Origin: Muricea muricata | Lineage: Eukaryota > Cnidaria > Anthozoa > Malacalcyonacea > Plexauridae | Direction of reading: 5' to 3' | DNA: 64,000 nt | Assembly: GCA_963855995.1 (NCBI GenBank) | Contig: OY979717.1 | Span: forward strand, 28,415,746 to 28,479,745 | Shown: positions 11,967-25,200 of the stretch, one piece after another | Layout of the letters: each line of letters starts with the position of its first letter | Numbering within the stretch: the first letter of the stretch is position 1 | The notes under the pieces: model-generated | What the model was told of the DNA's origin: nothing | Databases searched by the model: none | The model's input: only the letters and a program-made list of their open reading frames with translations | Made by a program: the position numbers and the translations under genes

Positions 11967-13979
11967 AACAGCTGGGCATTTTGTACGGAGCATGCGCCAA
12001 ATTTAGCGCGATATCCCTGGGGCGAGGGAGTGAAATTCAATATGGCGGCCTATGAATAGAGTGTTTTCCGGATTTGCCTGCCTTCAATACTCATAGAACG
12101 ACCACTTTAATGAACAAAAATACTTTAATATTTAATGAAAAATGTTAACCGATCCATCACAAAGGTTTTAACTTAAAAATTTATTATTTTGCTTTCATGC
12201 TATGAATACAGGCAAACTCGTACTTTTTGAAAATTCAGTCAGTGAATATTACCCATCATTTGTCCAGTCCAAGTAGATACGAAAACATAGGTATACAAGC
12301 TAGAAAGACATTGTTGACTGGTTTGGACGATTTAAGCAATGTTACTACAGATAAAGCATAAAATACAATAAAAATAAATGTAATTTAATTTGTCAAATTA
12401 ATGCATATGCTGCACATAAAAAACTGCACAATTGTACACCAGTATAACAACTTTTGGATTATTTCATGAAAATTGTAATTAAAAAGCATATTTAGATTGT
12501 TTTGTAATATCATTTCAATAAATGCAATATAATTTAAGCCTTAGCAGTAACATGCTAACAGCCAAGTGCAAAATTTGACACATGTCTACAACTTTTATGT
12601 AATGTTTACAACATGAGTGGCCGTGTTGTATCAGCAAGTACAAACTCGAGCCGAAGGCGAGAGTTGTAAATCTGATACAACACGGACGCGAATGTCGTAA
12701 ACAGCTTGTGAAACTCTCCAGTGTTATAGATCAATGTGCGAAGTAATTTTGAAAATACATCTTATATAAGACGAGAAAATCAGAGTTAAAAGTTATGAAA
12801 ATCAACAGAATTCTGCATCAGAGTATACAGACTTCTTCACGCTCATGATTTCTTTTGTGTTTTCTTTATGAATTATTAATGAGTTTCACAAATAGAATTA
12901 AAGGGGTGCAAAAGACTTTCATTACTTTATCAGGGTGCAAGCAACATTGTATCAAATTTTCATTCACAATGAATGAATATATATATAGCTATTATGTGAC
13001 TAGAAAAAGGAAGCAAAATATTATGAGATTACTGGATGCACATGATATAGGTAAAAAAAATTATCATGCGCATTTTTCCCAGCATGCCCACTAACATTAC
13101 CAGGACACTTGATATGAAAAGATAATTTTAGGGCATATTTCAGATAAAGGCAATAGTCAAACCTTTGAGATATTTGCATTTATATGTCATTTCACTACAG
13201 GATTTCACAACGCAAACATGCCTGTGTTAAACAGTACCACAAGACTTCTAAATTTGAAAAAACGGTACAGCACTTCCTATATCATAACAGCAATACTCGA
13301 TTCTCTTCAACATCATTTTCCAGCTATTTTTACTTTATAATAAGCCAATAGTGAAGCAAGTTAAATAACATATCATCACATGTCATCTGCACTACAGCAT
13401 ATGCATTTGTTGATTGCCACATCTGGCGCATTTTTTCTATGAATGGTTCAAGCTTTATTTGAACAAATTAGGATTTAACTTTCATAAACACAATTTTTAA
13501 TTAAAGGCAACGGCTATACTCTGAGAATCTACAAGGGGAATATATGTCATTTTCTTCAAATTGAGTATTTTCAGACACTTATGATTCCTGACAAGATAGA
13601 ACAAACAACTTACTGAGCATACCTGTGGAATAAACAGTTAATAAGCATCTACCAACAGTAAAGTGAGAACACTTGCTTGTTTCCATGTAGTTAAACCCTG
13701 CCTCTGAAATTCTGACCATGAGTGGAAAATATTCATTTGTCACCAATTTCCAAATAGCATTTCTTCGCACGTTTGCACTCGATTGCGCTGTTATATCGTT
13801 GCATACAAACACTGTGACTTATTTTGTTGAGAAACGTCTCATTTTCCATGAAGAAATCAACAAGAGACTTTAAAAAATCATCTCAAAATACGTGTTTTCA
13901 TTGTTCGAAGAAAAAAAGATTAAGTTCAAGAAATGCGCCCGCGCTATTTTAGATAGCGACAACAAAATGCCCAGCTGTT
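11967..13979. mobile_element. TIR DNA transposon with perfect 9-bp target duplication
   Basis: The ends are inverted (AACAGCTGGGCATTTTGT at 11967, its exact complement ending at 13979) and both sides carry ATACTAATC (11958-11966 and 13980-13988). A 9-bp duplication fits Mutator/MULE-type or some Merlin-like elements. The 2.0-kb body contains no recognised transposase. A minus-strand frame at 13579-13812 has protein-like composition but is unassigned. A hairpin at 12622-12697 lies inside. Confidence 0.8.
12622..12697. repeat. Foldback hairpin with GC-rich tip
   Basis: CCGTGTTGTATCAG and its complement CTGATACAACACGG flank a short internal palindrome-like tip (CTCGAGCCGAAGGCGAGAG). It has no coding capacity and is nested in the 9-bp-TSD element. 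Confidence 0.7.
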
Positions 13980-16804
13980 ATACTAATCGTAAATTATTGT
14001 AAATACAACATTAACGCTGTTAAACGTACAGATATTGTGATTCTCAATCAGCGGAAGTGTCCCCAAAAAGCGGAGTTCTGCATTCAAGTTTAAATCTTGA
14101 AAAGAATATTAAGCAATGAAACTAGTGTTTATTCTCGTTTAAAAGTGTATTCATTCAGCTTTCATTGCATAGTCATCTATGAAATTTGACCGAGTACGTC
14201 ACAAGTTATTGTGCGTTAACTGATCGCGGTTGGAAGCTTTTGAAATTGAGAAAACGATTAAATTACATCACATGTTCACAATCTCATTCAAAGTGGCTAT
14301 CTGGATTTCATATCTGCATGGAAGCTGAACATTCATCTCTTTTTATATAATTTTTCGTGGTTTATTGATCTTCTGTAATAAAAGTGTGTTTGAGGCAGCG
14401 TACCGTAAATTTTTTCTTTAAGACAGCTCAAAAGAAATTGCCAATCACTGTGCTAATATGCATTAAGTCGTAAAATGTGGTGAATGCATTTGTTTGTAAT
14501 CAGTTCCATTTATTTTCAATCAAGGGAATCTCAATCAGAAAAAACATTCATTTTCTGTGGAACATTAAGAGGACATGAGAATGTCTCATACTACCCATTT
14601 ATGTCTTTTTTGGCACCAATTTATGTTTCTTTTTTAGAGCATCTCAAAATGACTACTTGCGCTAAAATTGATCCAATAGTCTTATTACGTGCTTCAAGTA
14701 GACACGGAATACCTTGTTCAAAAGGCAAATGAAAAAGCTATAAAACAAAAAAATAGTCACTTTATATGATCAGGTTTTCATTCAGCAATGAATCTTAGAG
14801 GTTTTTTGGACACTCTGTATTTATACTTGCATTTCAATAATTGTTGCTTTGCATTTATGAAGCCAAAATACTTTTTTATTTACCTCTATATACTAATTTA
14901 TAAAAACATTTCAATTTTTAGGTCAGTTTATAGTAATTTTAATGTATAATTGTCTTTGTCCCAGAAATAAAACGAACTTAATAATTTGTGTGCAGTTTAA
15001 TGCAACCGATGTCACGATTTATGACGCCACGTGAAACCCGGGAATAGTAGATAACGTATTTTTGTGTATGAAACTCTTCGCAAAAGACTAAGCGCGAAGG
15101 CGCACGTTGACATACAACACGATTTGGTTTAGATCGTCCTTGGATTATTCAGGCATCATAATTCCCCAAGATATTCCACATTACCGTGTCGGTCTCATTA
15201 GCTTCAGCTAAGCCAAGGTAATTGCACATCGCGTTCGGTTTCCCCAAACTGCCAGCCATGCCTAATATATAATATCAGTGCACAAGCGCAGAGTGTAACT
15301 TAAACAATTATAACCAATATCATGTACTAAATTATTCGACAATTTATGTTCTTCTCTAATTAAGTTTAGCAAAACAAGTATTGTGAAAATATCTATATAC
15401 TGCATGTCTGGCTAAATTTTACCACTAGTTATAAACATCGCGCTTCATAATACATTGCTTGGCATTGCAGATGAAGTGTATATCAACATGCACATACCTT
15501 AATTTCGTATCTCTTCAACTTTTCCTGAATTGAAACTCATTAGGAGCATAATTGTGACAGCTGCATGTTGTCCATTTAAAATGTAAGTGAAGTGCTGTTC
15601 AACCTGAACAATCAAACCTAATAGAGATAATGAAGTTTCATATAGATCTTATGCATAAATCATGATCCGGAACGTGTATCCTAGGAAACAGGAATTTATG
15701 CATTGTTATTGGTCACTGTTTGCGACGAGTGACCATGCAATAACATTAATGCGTAAATTCCCGTTTCCTAGGATACACGGTCCGTGTCAAGATTTATGTA
15801 TAAAGCTCTATTCTTGCCGTTAATTTAAAGAGGCAAAAAAGCTTGACGAACTGCTTTAATGTAGCTTTATTATTTGATACACAAGGTGTGAAAAAAACTG
15901 AACAAATATGAAATATTAATGCAGATAAAAAAGTTCCCCCCCAAAAAACGCGCCCGATAACGGGCGGTTGTGATCTTCTACCATTAAGCACCATCAAAAA
16001 GAGCCCAAAAAACTGCATATAAGACCCTTAAACAGTTTTTTATTCTTTAAATAGTTTTCAAGTTTTATACGGTGTCAAACTCCCATTTTAAGCTATAGTA
16101 CCCATGCAGTTTTAATGACGCGATTTTAATCTAATTTTCACATATAAAACGAAAAGATTGCAGTTTTTTGTGCTCTTTCTGATTATACTATGTTGGTCGT
16201 TTTTGTTGTCGTCGAATATGCGAATACGAAATTTGATATTTCTTTACATAGATACAGTTTAATAGCAGATAATCACAAATCATCCGTTTTCTCGGTATCG
16301 GGCGCGTTTTTTGCTTGGGAACTTTTTTGGTAGCAATGTAGCTATTTATATTTCATAAAAAGCCACAAACCATGTGCCTCACAGATGGTTACCACGAAAG
16401 TAAACAATTTTTCACCACGGCCTATGCCGCGCCCTATATCAGAAAAGCCCCAAATTTGTATGCAAAACTAGGTAGCGCATAAATAAGGCAGACATGCACA
16501 AAGCTGATTTTGACATATAGAAGTTTGCACGACATTTTGAACGGCTTAGACTCAAGGAAATTTTGTAATATTTTGAATATACTTTCACACATACTTTAAA
16601 TAATATAATTGCAACAGGTATTTTCCTGATTATCTATCAACCAAGTTTAATAACACTTAATATATAAATTTATCATATCTTATTGTACAATGCCACTTTA
16701 ATTCATAAAGAACGTAATGTGCCTGCACGTGTTAAAATTACTACCATGGTTTACTCATTTTTTTCATCTGCAGATCTTATTAAACGTCAGTCTGGCAACT
16801 ACCT
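13980..16804. other. Intergenic, no gene seen apart from a MITE
   Basis: Contains the second family-1 MITE at 15642-15811. The other open frames (14484-14732, 15794-16018) have no recognisable product and resemble chance frames in AT-rich DNA. Confidence 0.5.
15642..15811. mobile_element. Foldback MITE, family 1, copy 2
   Basis: Same architecture and inner block as 3834-3995 (CTTATGCATAAATCATGATCC at the left, TCCTAGGAAACAGGAATTTA inside), with scattered substitutions and a different tip. It shows that the palindrome is a dispersed family, not a single accident. Confidence 0.8.
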
Positions 16805-17728
16805 TTAACTAGCTTTTAACAATTTTTTTGCATGCACTCTCATTTTTTTATTTTTCCAAAATAAAATTATAGAGTTTAGACTTGATTTTAAGGAAAGTAA
16901 TACAACACAACCTCTTCTTAAAAGCAATGTTTTAATGATAGAATCGATCTTGAGTGCATTACTAAATGCAATTGCAGCAGGCAAGTAACATAAAATGCAA
17001 CATATTACTATAAGAAAACACGTCTTTGTCGCTTTTATCTCTTGTAAATACTGTACTAATTTTCTTTTTCCCTTAGCGCCCTGCTGGTTTTCTCTTGCTC
17101 GAGCTTTGAGCTGTATGGCACGGACAATCTTGACATATACGAAAACAGTATGAGCCAAAAAGAGAAGGCAGAAAAACCCGATGACAAAACGTGGTATTTG
17201 ATTATTATAAAGCATGGAAGCTGGTGCACAACCTTGCAAGAGGCACACAACGACAACGAACTTCAACAGATGACCTTTCCTTAACTGTGTTCGATGAATT
17301 ATCGGATGACAGACGCCCATGTATCTTTCGTGGTTGAGTGCAGAAAATGTAGTGAATGAAAACAAGATGATAAAAGTTGAAAGTGTTTTGCAAATATAAG
17401 TCACCCAGCAGCTTCCTGTCCCTGTAGATTCGCTCAGCATCAGATAAGTAGTTACTGGCATCGTAAGTACGCCGTGCCACATGTCGATTGTTGACTGCAT
17501 CATGATAGTGAAGTCTGAAAGTTTCTCTCTCAAACCAGGGGTCTTCCAGATCGTCATGACTGCACACGCGTTTAGAAATATGGCTGCAATGGTCAGCATG
17601 GAATGTGCCGCAGCAATGATTACGTGAATGGTATGGTCAGAGGTCGCAGGAAAGTTAGATATTACTTCGACGCGGACGCCAAGGACGTTACAAGTTTCAA
17701 CAAATTTGACATCGTCGTCTGAACTCAT
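16805..17728 (-). CDS. Rhodopsin-class-like seven-transmembrane receptor (single exon)
   Basis: Intact 307-residue frame with seven hydrophobic segments: about 34-61, 73-98, 108-131, 154-172, 178-201, 236-257 and 268-291. Class-A landmarks are visible in modified form. These are N53 in helix 1 (LNACAV), D82 in helix 2 (STIDMWHG), C107 at the top of helix 3, E134-R135-Y136 in place of DRY, P250 in helix 6 (CYLP), and LNSIILF (284-290) in place of NPxxY. The N-terminus is short with no signal peptide, and the tail is short and basic. Intronless receptors of this size occur in large lineage-specific expansions in cnidarians. Such receptors signal through G proteins at the plasma membrane; the ligand is unknown. 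The loss of the NPxxY proline and tyrosine is unusual but seen in divergent members. The start is the first ATG of the frame, followed by an acidic stretch. Confidence 0.85.
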   Translation of the reverse strand: MSSDDDVKFVETCNVLGVRVEVISNFPATSDHTIHVIIAAAHSMLTIAAIFLNACAVMTIWKTPGLREKLSDFTIMMQSTIDMWHGVLTMPVTTYLMLSESTGTGSCWVTYICKTLSTFIILFSFTTFSALNHERYMGVCHPIIHRTQLRKGHLLKFVVVVCLLQGCAPASMLYNNQIPRFVIGFFCLLFLAHTVFVYVKIVRAIQLKARARENQQGAKGKRKLVQYLQEIKATKTCFLIVICCILCYLPAAIAFSNALKIDSIIKTLLLRRGCVVLLSLKSSLNSIILFWKNKKMRVHAKKLLKAS

Positions 17729-20700
17729 CTTTAATTTGGCTCGCGGTTGTCGAGAGTGCTGATATATTCACGAGTAGCAAGCAATTTATGTTTCTCATTT
17801 TTTTTAAATTGAATCATTAACAGTGGACGTGAATGCTTTGTAATCAAAGACATCTGCTTTGGCATGCGCACGCAAATGTGCCACTTATTCAGACTGTTTC
17901 AGGAGTAAAAGCATTTCAAAAAGCCTTTTAGTATTGCGAAAGATAATAAATCCAACAGAAAACAAGGACAGCTATGACAGCTTAACAAATTACAACTTAT
18001 ATGTCTAAAAGACTAACTTTTGATATATTAATCGGATTTTTAGGTAGCCTATTAATAACCTTATATTGACATTTTAACTAAGTCGAACATGCTTTTTGCA
18101 AATGATAAAAAATGGAACGACTATATAATTGAATCAGTTATGCAACACGTTCAAAATTTTCACTTCGCTTGTAGTTCTTTAAAAATTCGTATGTGACATG
18201 TTTGTTTCAAATGTTGCCGGATACTTAATCATGAATCGAAACTTGTCTATATGTGCAAAGGCACCTTGTCCAGCAGGAACAAGCGTGTCGGCAAAAGAAT
18301 CATTGATAGGTTATTAATGGTACGTTCGGCTTGCGCTTAAACGAAAGCGTTTGCAGGTGAAATACTTCTTGTAGGTTTGCCATAATTTACGTTCAGAATT
18401 TTTGTTTCATGTCGTAAAGTTAAAAGGAATATCAGCAACATGCGTTTAACACTTCCTGGACAGATACAATTTAGTTGGCTGTACGTAAAAACTATCTTAA
18501 TTGTTGTCGTATATGAAGAGGAGTACTTTTTTCATTTGGGGGACCGGCCATATACATTAATTTTCCCAACCATAGTTGGATAATTTACGTTTGACATTTT
18601 GCATCTCCTTCAGTTCTACTTTGCTGTAGCAGCTCATTAGCAGACACTTTTGCGGCTTTTCGCTCTTCTTCAAAGTAAATTTTTATATTAAGAGCAGCCA
18701 GCTGTTTTTCTTTCTTTTTTACATTATCTACCCACACACCCACACACCCAAAAAACTCTTTACAGTGCATTTATACTATTATTCCTGCCTTTATAAGCTG
18801 CATAATTATAGTCAAATGTTCCAGGTACATAGACTTATTATGTCTGAATACAACGATAAGCTATGTCTGAGGACTGTCCATGCAGACGTTTTTGTCGTCT
18901 CTTAGAACGTTGTCCATTAGAATTTTTATATGTGCTCCTTTGTCAATTTTCTTCATACCACTGGTCGACTTTGTCTAATGACATCCAATTTAATGACATC
19001 TTTCGCTTTTGCAAAATCTTAGCTTTGTCTGCTTATAGCCGAGGACCTATCCTCTACAAGCAAAAGGTAATCAAACTTTAGAATGCTCTGGCTCGTTTAT
19101 TTTTTTATGTACAGAAATAATTCTTTCGCAGTCGTTAAGACCGGGCTTTTGCTTTCGTTAGTCACCATTTTTATGAAATTTGAAGATAAATTAAATAAAT
19201 ACGAATTTATCAAATTTTAAATAAACGATCGAAATAGCATTACTGAAGCAGTGAATACAAAGAAAACAAACTTCCATTCATTAATTAATGAATTAAATTT
19301 ACTACCTATAAGCTAAGATTTGTCAATTTTAATTCCTAAATGAGACTAAATTTTAACAAATTTTCAATAATTATCTAACGGTGAAGAGAATGCAATTTTG
19401 ACTGCCAATTTTCATCGTATTCGTATTTGCCCAATTTTTCTGCAAACTTTACAAAATCGGTGATTTTCAAAGCTAAAATGGTCTTTCGAACTGTGAAACA
19501 ATTATTTTTGCATGTTAGACATTGAGCGTTCCAAAGTACGACTGCCTTTTTGAGTTTGCATTCACTGTATTTGGGACAGATAATCCCAACTCTTCCACGA
19601 CAAGTTGATTACAGTGATAAACATGGAAACGCTGCAAAAACCCCAATCCGTGACGAAACATTGAAAACTGACTAAGCCCCAAAGATACATGTAAACTATA
19701 ATACATTATTACATGAGTGTATACAGCAAACATAATAGTGATTGTAATTATCGATTGCTTAAAATTGTCAAAAAGTGCGTTTTAATCAAGCAAGGAACTC
19801 CGACAAAAGCAACACAAGGTAACTACGCATTAGTGGTTTTACCAGTGTTGGACTTCAAATTGTAGAGAATATTCTAAACATTTCCAGAAATTCAAACACA
19901 AAAAACATTTATAAACGGAGAAACTCAAGAAAGTATAACCTTGTTAGATAAAACCATGATTTTACCCTGAACAAAAGGCAGTATATATCATTGGTTCTCC
20001 CGAGCGCTTTATTGTTCTCATACATTGTTTTGCTTAAGTTATTAATAATTTATGCATGCAAAAGAACATTAAGCTATAATTTTTCTCACGCAATTTCCAC
20101 ATTTCAAAACAACTGATATTCATAACTTAAGAATGAAACTTTCATGTAGTAACGGCCCATTTCTAGAAGATGAAGAACAATAAGCCAACTTTTTTAGAAT
20201 TTGGCAGATATTACGATTGTGAAATACATGATTCAAAATATAATCGTCGATTTTCAAGGCACTATGCATTGTTTTGAAATAATTTTTTAGACATTGATTT
20301 GGGCAATAAACAAAAATTTGTTAAAAGTTTTTATCATTTATATTTCTCTCGAAATAACGATAGAAAAATGGTTATAAATTTAAACAGAAGAGACACTCTA
20401 TTCTGATGGCCATAGAACCAATAACAATTAACTGCATATTTTTCAAACCAGGGAAGCAGCCGTAATAGCATAGTAAAAGTATAGTCTGATGTAGCTTTGA
20501 AAACTGAAAAAAAATTGTGTTATCTGCTTTGACTTATTATTAGGATCATCACATTAGTTACTCAGCTACTTTTTTTCATTCAAAGTCTCGAATTCTTCTT
20601 GACAAAAAAAAAACACGCGTATGGTGCTATACAAAAAAATCCATACGGGAGTGTGGGACTGCCAAAATTCGTCTGAAATCAGCCATTATGTGGAAGCAAA

Positions 20701-20930
20701 ATTTTCAGTCAGAAAAGATAGGAGTACGCGTTTATAATGTCTATTATTTCTGCGCCACTATAATCAATAGAAGTAATTGAACTAAGCATAGGAATTCGAT
20801 ACCGTGAATCATGTCACGTACCCTTCTTAAAAATTATATCACTATGAAATAAAAGGTACTGTATAGCCTGCGACCGTTTTTCCTCTTATCTGAGTAACAG
20901 TTGTGTGTTTGATCAAATTGGCAATTTTCA
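17729..20930. other. Intergenic, nothing recognised
   Basis: AT-rich sequence without convincing genes. Frames at 18585-18770, 18863-19081 and 19515-19733 are short and show no domain, splice continuation or paralogue in the window. Confidence 0.5.
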
Positions 20931-20939
20931 ATTACATGA

Positions 20940-21215
20940 ATTTCAAATTAGATACGGAGTTCACCAAGGATTTGTTCTTAGCCCACTTTTTGTAGTATAT
21001 TAACGATTTTCATAATTTCATCAAGGCTTTTGCAAAGCTTACTATATTTGCAGATGATACTAATCATTTCTATGCTAATGCAACCTTGGTAAACCTGGAA
21101 TCAATAGTAATAAAAATCTTGAAATAATATCATGAAAATCAGTAAATGGAACTATCGCTGAATATTGATAAAACTAATTTTGTGTTTTCTTCATCCAACC
21201 CAGCAGATGCTTAAC
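20940..21215 (+). pseudogene. LINE-type reverse transcriptase relic
   Basis: Conceptual reading across several stops gives the non-LTR reverse transcriptase blocks IRYGVHQGFVLSPL, then FADDT (in gcagatgatact) and LNIDKTNFVFSS, in the right order and spacing. These are motifs 4, 5 (the catalytic A/FADD) and 6 of LINE polymerases. Stop codons and indels separate them, so this is a dead fragment. It immediately precedes the left end of the PLE cluster. Confidence 0.7.
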
Positions 21216-21537
21216 TATGAAATTTTAGCATATGTTAGAAACAATGCCTAACATAATGCTTTGAGTAAAGCCATAAAAGGAAGATTTAAAATAGAAAATA
21301 TTTATTATGTGACGTTTCGTCTTAACTTAAGACATTTTCAGACAAGTAGATAATATTAGACACACAAAAATTCGAATAAATATCTAGGCTAAAAAAGTTA
21401 TATTTCCAATGTGTAAAATTACCAGGGACAATTAGGTATAACCAGGCGTCATCATGAAACCGGACAAAGGCAATGGTGTGGTTATACTCGACAAAGATCA
21501 CAATAATCAGAAAATGGACACAATATTAGTAGATGTA

Positions 21538-23118
21538 CACAACAACGGTAACTCCGTATAAAGACAACATTATGATTCAACGTTTCCACTTTATTTAGTC
21601 ATCATCAGGAATGGATAATGTTACATAGTAATAGCTAATATATACAGATAGTTGTAATACGATATCTACTATAAGAAAACTATCAGTTCTCGAGACGCTT
21701 TGATGCCATGGTCGAGTTCCGGTTGTTGCCTGTGAATTGCGAGTGCTTCTTTGAAAAACAACACTGACCAATGTTTTGCCTTATTCAGGATACTAGAGTT
21801 GTGAGGAAGAAATAGCGTTAGGTCAAATCGTTCGTTTGTATCGGATTCGTCAATGTTCAATTTCAGTAAGTTGGTGATGTAGGTGAAGTGTTCGCAGTCG
21901 TTTATGTGCTTGTAAATCCACCGTGTTTGTCAGTTTTTGCATGTTCGTTGAGTCGAGTGTAGAGGCATCTGTTTGTCTTTCCTATGTAGGATTTAGAGCG
22001 CCCTGGACAGGAGAATTTATATACGATCGAACTCTCAAATTCCTTGGGTGTTTTGTCTTTGCATGAAACAAAGCAACTTATTGTCATTGTGTCCCAGTAA
22101 ATTATTATGTTGCAAGGAGTGTTCAAAAGTCTTAACATTTTCGTTCTGAAGTTTCGTATAAGGTCTGTTCCACGTTTGCCTATGTATGGAAGTCGTATAT
22201 AAATCCGACGTAGTTGTTGGTTTCGGTTGTCGTTGTTGTTATTGTTAGTCTGAGTTCGGGTCTGGGTTATATAGGGGTCATTTGCTTAATCAGTTTAGTC
22301 GCAAGCCCTTTAGAAAATCCGTTCCAAGACATAAATTTGAGGATGTTGTTAATCTCAGCTGAAAGTAAAGTTTTGTTGCTACAAATTTTGTGAGCCCTAC
22401 TCTTAAGAGACCTGATCCATGCGATTTTGTAAGACCATAAGGAGTAAAACTAGAAAGATGTATACACTGTCCTGTGTAAGTGTTTTTTCGGAAGATTGAT
22501 GTATCATCAGAAGTGAGTTTGATATCTAGAAAATGAACGTCGTTTCTCTCTATGAATTCTTCATGTGTGAATTGGATATCTGGATGATAGCTATTCAACT
22601 TGTTCAATACCAAATCAATGTTAGACGATTTGGGTAAAACTAGTGTGTCATTAACATATCTAACGTAAAATTTATGATGTCATTGCGTAGAAGATCTTTT
22701 ATAATTGCATTTCTAAAGCTATCATGATAATATTAGCTAAGCTACTGTAGGACTTGAAGTGGAACCCATGGCGATGCCGTCAATTTGTCGGTAAAGTTCG
22801 CCGTTCGCAAAAAATGGAGTTTTCGTACAAGCGTCGTGCAAGAGTTTTTCAGTGTGTGTTTCTAAAGTGTAGTCGATATCTTGTCCTCGTTGTAAATCTT
22901 ATGTATAATGATATTAATTATTTTGTTAAGAGGAATGTTGGTGAATAAAGATTTGACGTCACACGATATAAATTTGTAGCCTTCTGTGAATAAGTTGTTA
23001 GGGACGTTTTTTATTCTGTTCACGGCGTCAAAACTGTCTCCTAAGTTGAATTCATTGTGTGTGAGTGGGTTGAGTAAGCAAGATAAGTACCTAGCAATTG
23101 GTTGGTAAGCTGTACCAG
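21538..23118 (-). pseudogene. Inner PLE copy 1 (minus strand): RT C-part and GIY-YIG endonuclease, dead
   Basis: Read on the minus strand from 23118: AYQPIARYLSCLL, then CDVKSLFTNIPLN (first catalytic Asp), DGIAMGS, RYVNDTLVLP, HFLDIKLTSDD and a GIY-YIG region VYKFSC...SYIGKTNRCLYTRLNEH near 21960-22060. It ends in a conserved 3' tail with the hammerhead-like motif at 21578-21612. The catalytic YVDD is YVND here. Several frameshifts break the frame, and the N-terminal third is missing. It is homologous over its length to the plus-strand copy that follows. Confidence 0.85.
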
Positions 23119-25200
23119 AGCTCATAACATTTTCGTTGGCCTCATACAAAACTCAAATGAAATCATCACTAGCCTAACAGGTGGTACAATTACTACCGAA
23201 CATGAATCGATTTTACGGCTCCACCTAAAGAATTGGAGGTTATCGCTGCTGCAGAATGTGAATGGAACCAATTGGAACGCCAAAACCTACTTCCTAAAGA
23301 CTACATTAAGCAACAAAGAATACGGCATTCCATCAGAGCATTAGGATGTGATTTCCTGGACTTTGATGACAAACGGCTACACGATGATCACAAACGCATA
23401 AAAATCCTCAAAGAACTAAACGAAAAATATGCCATCCTGAAACCAGACAAAGGTAACGGTGTAGTCCTGCTGAAGAAAGTAGATTATATAAGTAGCATGA
23501 CCGAATTGTTTGCCGACCGAACTAAATTCCGTAAACTTGACAAAAATAACACCCTGACACAATTAACAACATTGCAAACCTACTTAAGAACGTTACACAA
23601 CCGGGACGAAATTAACGACGATGTATACAATATATACCATACCACCTCAAAACACTAGACCAGCACGTTCAGACGGCCTTCCTAAAACTCATAAAACCTT
23701 TGAGAATCTACCGCCTTTTAAACCCGTTATAGACACGACTGGCACAGTTTACCAACCAATTGCCAGGTACTTATCTTGCTTACCCATCCCACTTACGCAC
23801 AATGAATTCAACGTTAACTTAAGGACAGTTTTGATGCCGTGCATGAACAGAATAAAAAACATCCCTAACGACTTATTCACAGAAGGCTACAGATTTATAT
23901 CGTTTGACGTCAAATCTATGTTCACCAACATTCATTATAACACAACAATTAACATCATTTTACATAAGATTTACAACGAGAACGATATCGACTACACTTA
24001 AGAAACGCACAATGAAAAACTCTTGCATGACGCTTGTACAAAAACTCTATTTTTTGCAAACGAAGAACTTTACCGACAAATTGACGGCATTGCCATGGGT
24101 TCACCTTTAAGTCCTAGCCTAGCTAATATTATCATGATAGCTTTAGAAGCTGCAATTATAGGAGGACATTGATTTGATATTGAACAAGTTGAATATAGCT
24201 ATCGCCCAGATATCCAACTCACACATGAAGAATTCAAAGAGAAAAACGACGTTTATTTTCTGGATATCAAACTCACTTCTGATGATGCAACAATCTTCCG
24301 AAAAAACACTCACACAGGACAGTATATACATCTTTCTAGTTTTACTCCTTGGTCATACAAAATCCCATGGATCAGGTCACTTGCGAGTTGGGCTCACAAA
24401 ATTTGTAGCAACAAAACTTTACTTTCAGCTGAGATCAACAACATCCTCAAATTTATGTCTTGGAACGGATTTTCTAAACGGCTCGCGACTAAACTGATTA
24501 AGCAAATGACTCCTAACCCAGACCAATCTCAGACTAACTATAACAACAGCGACAACCGAAACCAACAACTACTTCGGATTTATGTACGACATCCCTACAT
24601 AGGCAAACGTGGAACAGACCTTATGCAAAACTTCAGAACAAAAATGTTAAGACTTTTGAACACTCCTTGCAACATAAAAATTTACTGGGACACAATGACA
24701 ATAAGTTGCTTTGTTTCATGCAAAGACAAAACACCTAAGATGCCTCAACACTAGACTCAACGAACAAGCAGAAACTGACAAACACGGTGAGTTTTGCAAT
24801 CACATAAACGACTGCGAACACTTCACCTACATCACTAACTTATTGAAATTGAACATTGACGAATCCGATGCGAACGAACGATTTGACCTAACGCTATTTC
24901 TTTTTCACAACTCTACTATCCTGAATAAGTCAAAACACTGGTCAGTATTATTATTCAAAGAAGCACCCGCAATTCACAGGAAAAAACCGGAACTCAACCA
25001 TGGCATCAAAGCGTTTCGAGAACTAATATCTTTCTTGTTGTAGATATCGTATTACAACTATCTGTAAATATTAGGCATTACTATGTAACATTATCCATTC
25101 CTGATGATGACTAAATAAAGTGGAAACGTTGAATCATAATGTTGTCTTTATTCGGAGTCCCCGTTGTTGTGTATTTTATGAAAATACTCAGTGGCTCCTG
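23119..25200 (+). pseudogene. Inner PLE copy 2 (plus strand): near full-length, dead
   Basis: Reads NQLERQNLLPKDYI at about 23267, ILKPDKGNGVVLL (23435-23475), SDGLPKTHKTF, YQPIARYLSCL, FDVKSMFTNI, RQIDGIAMGS, then VYxD is absent because about 95 bp present in copy 1 are deleted near 24165. The HFLD-type block follows as VYFLDIKLTSDD. Part of the GIY-YIG core is also deleted near 24737, leaving CLNTRLNEQ and the downstream tail. The element ends around 25200 after the motif CTGATGATGACT...GGAAACGTT (25101-25130) and TATTTTATGAAAATACTCAG. Frameshifts occur near 23640 and 24000. Confidence 0.85.
25101..25130 (+). ncRNA. Hammerhead-like motif in PLE terminus
   Basis: CTGATGA followed by a weak hairpin (ACT-AAATAA-AGT) and GGAAACGTT. 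PLEs are known to encode hammerhead ribozymes in their terminal repeats. Here stem II is short and mispaired at its base, so cleavage is doubtful. The same element end on the minus strand is at 21578-21612. Confidence 0.4.

Noticed and set aside
13579-13812. 77-residue minus-strand frame inside the 9-bp-TSD transposon, considered as a transposase remnant
   Set aside because: The composition is protein-like, but no catalytic motif or family could be recognised, so it is mentioned only in the element entry.
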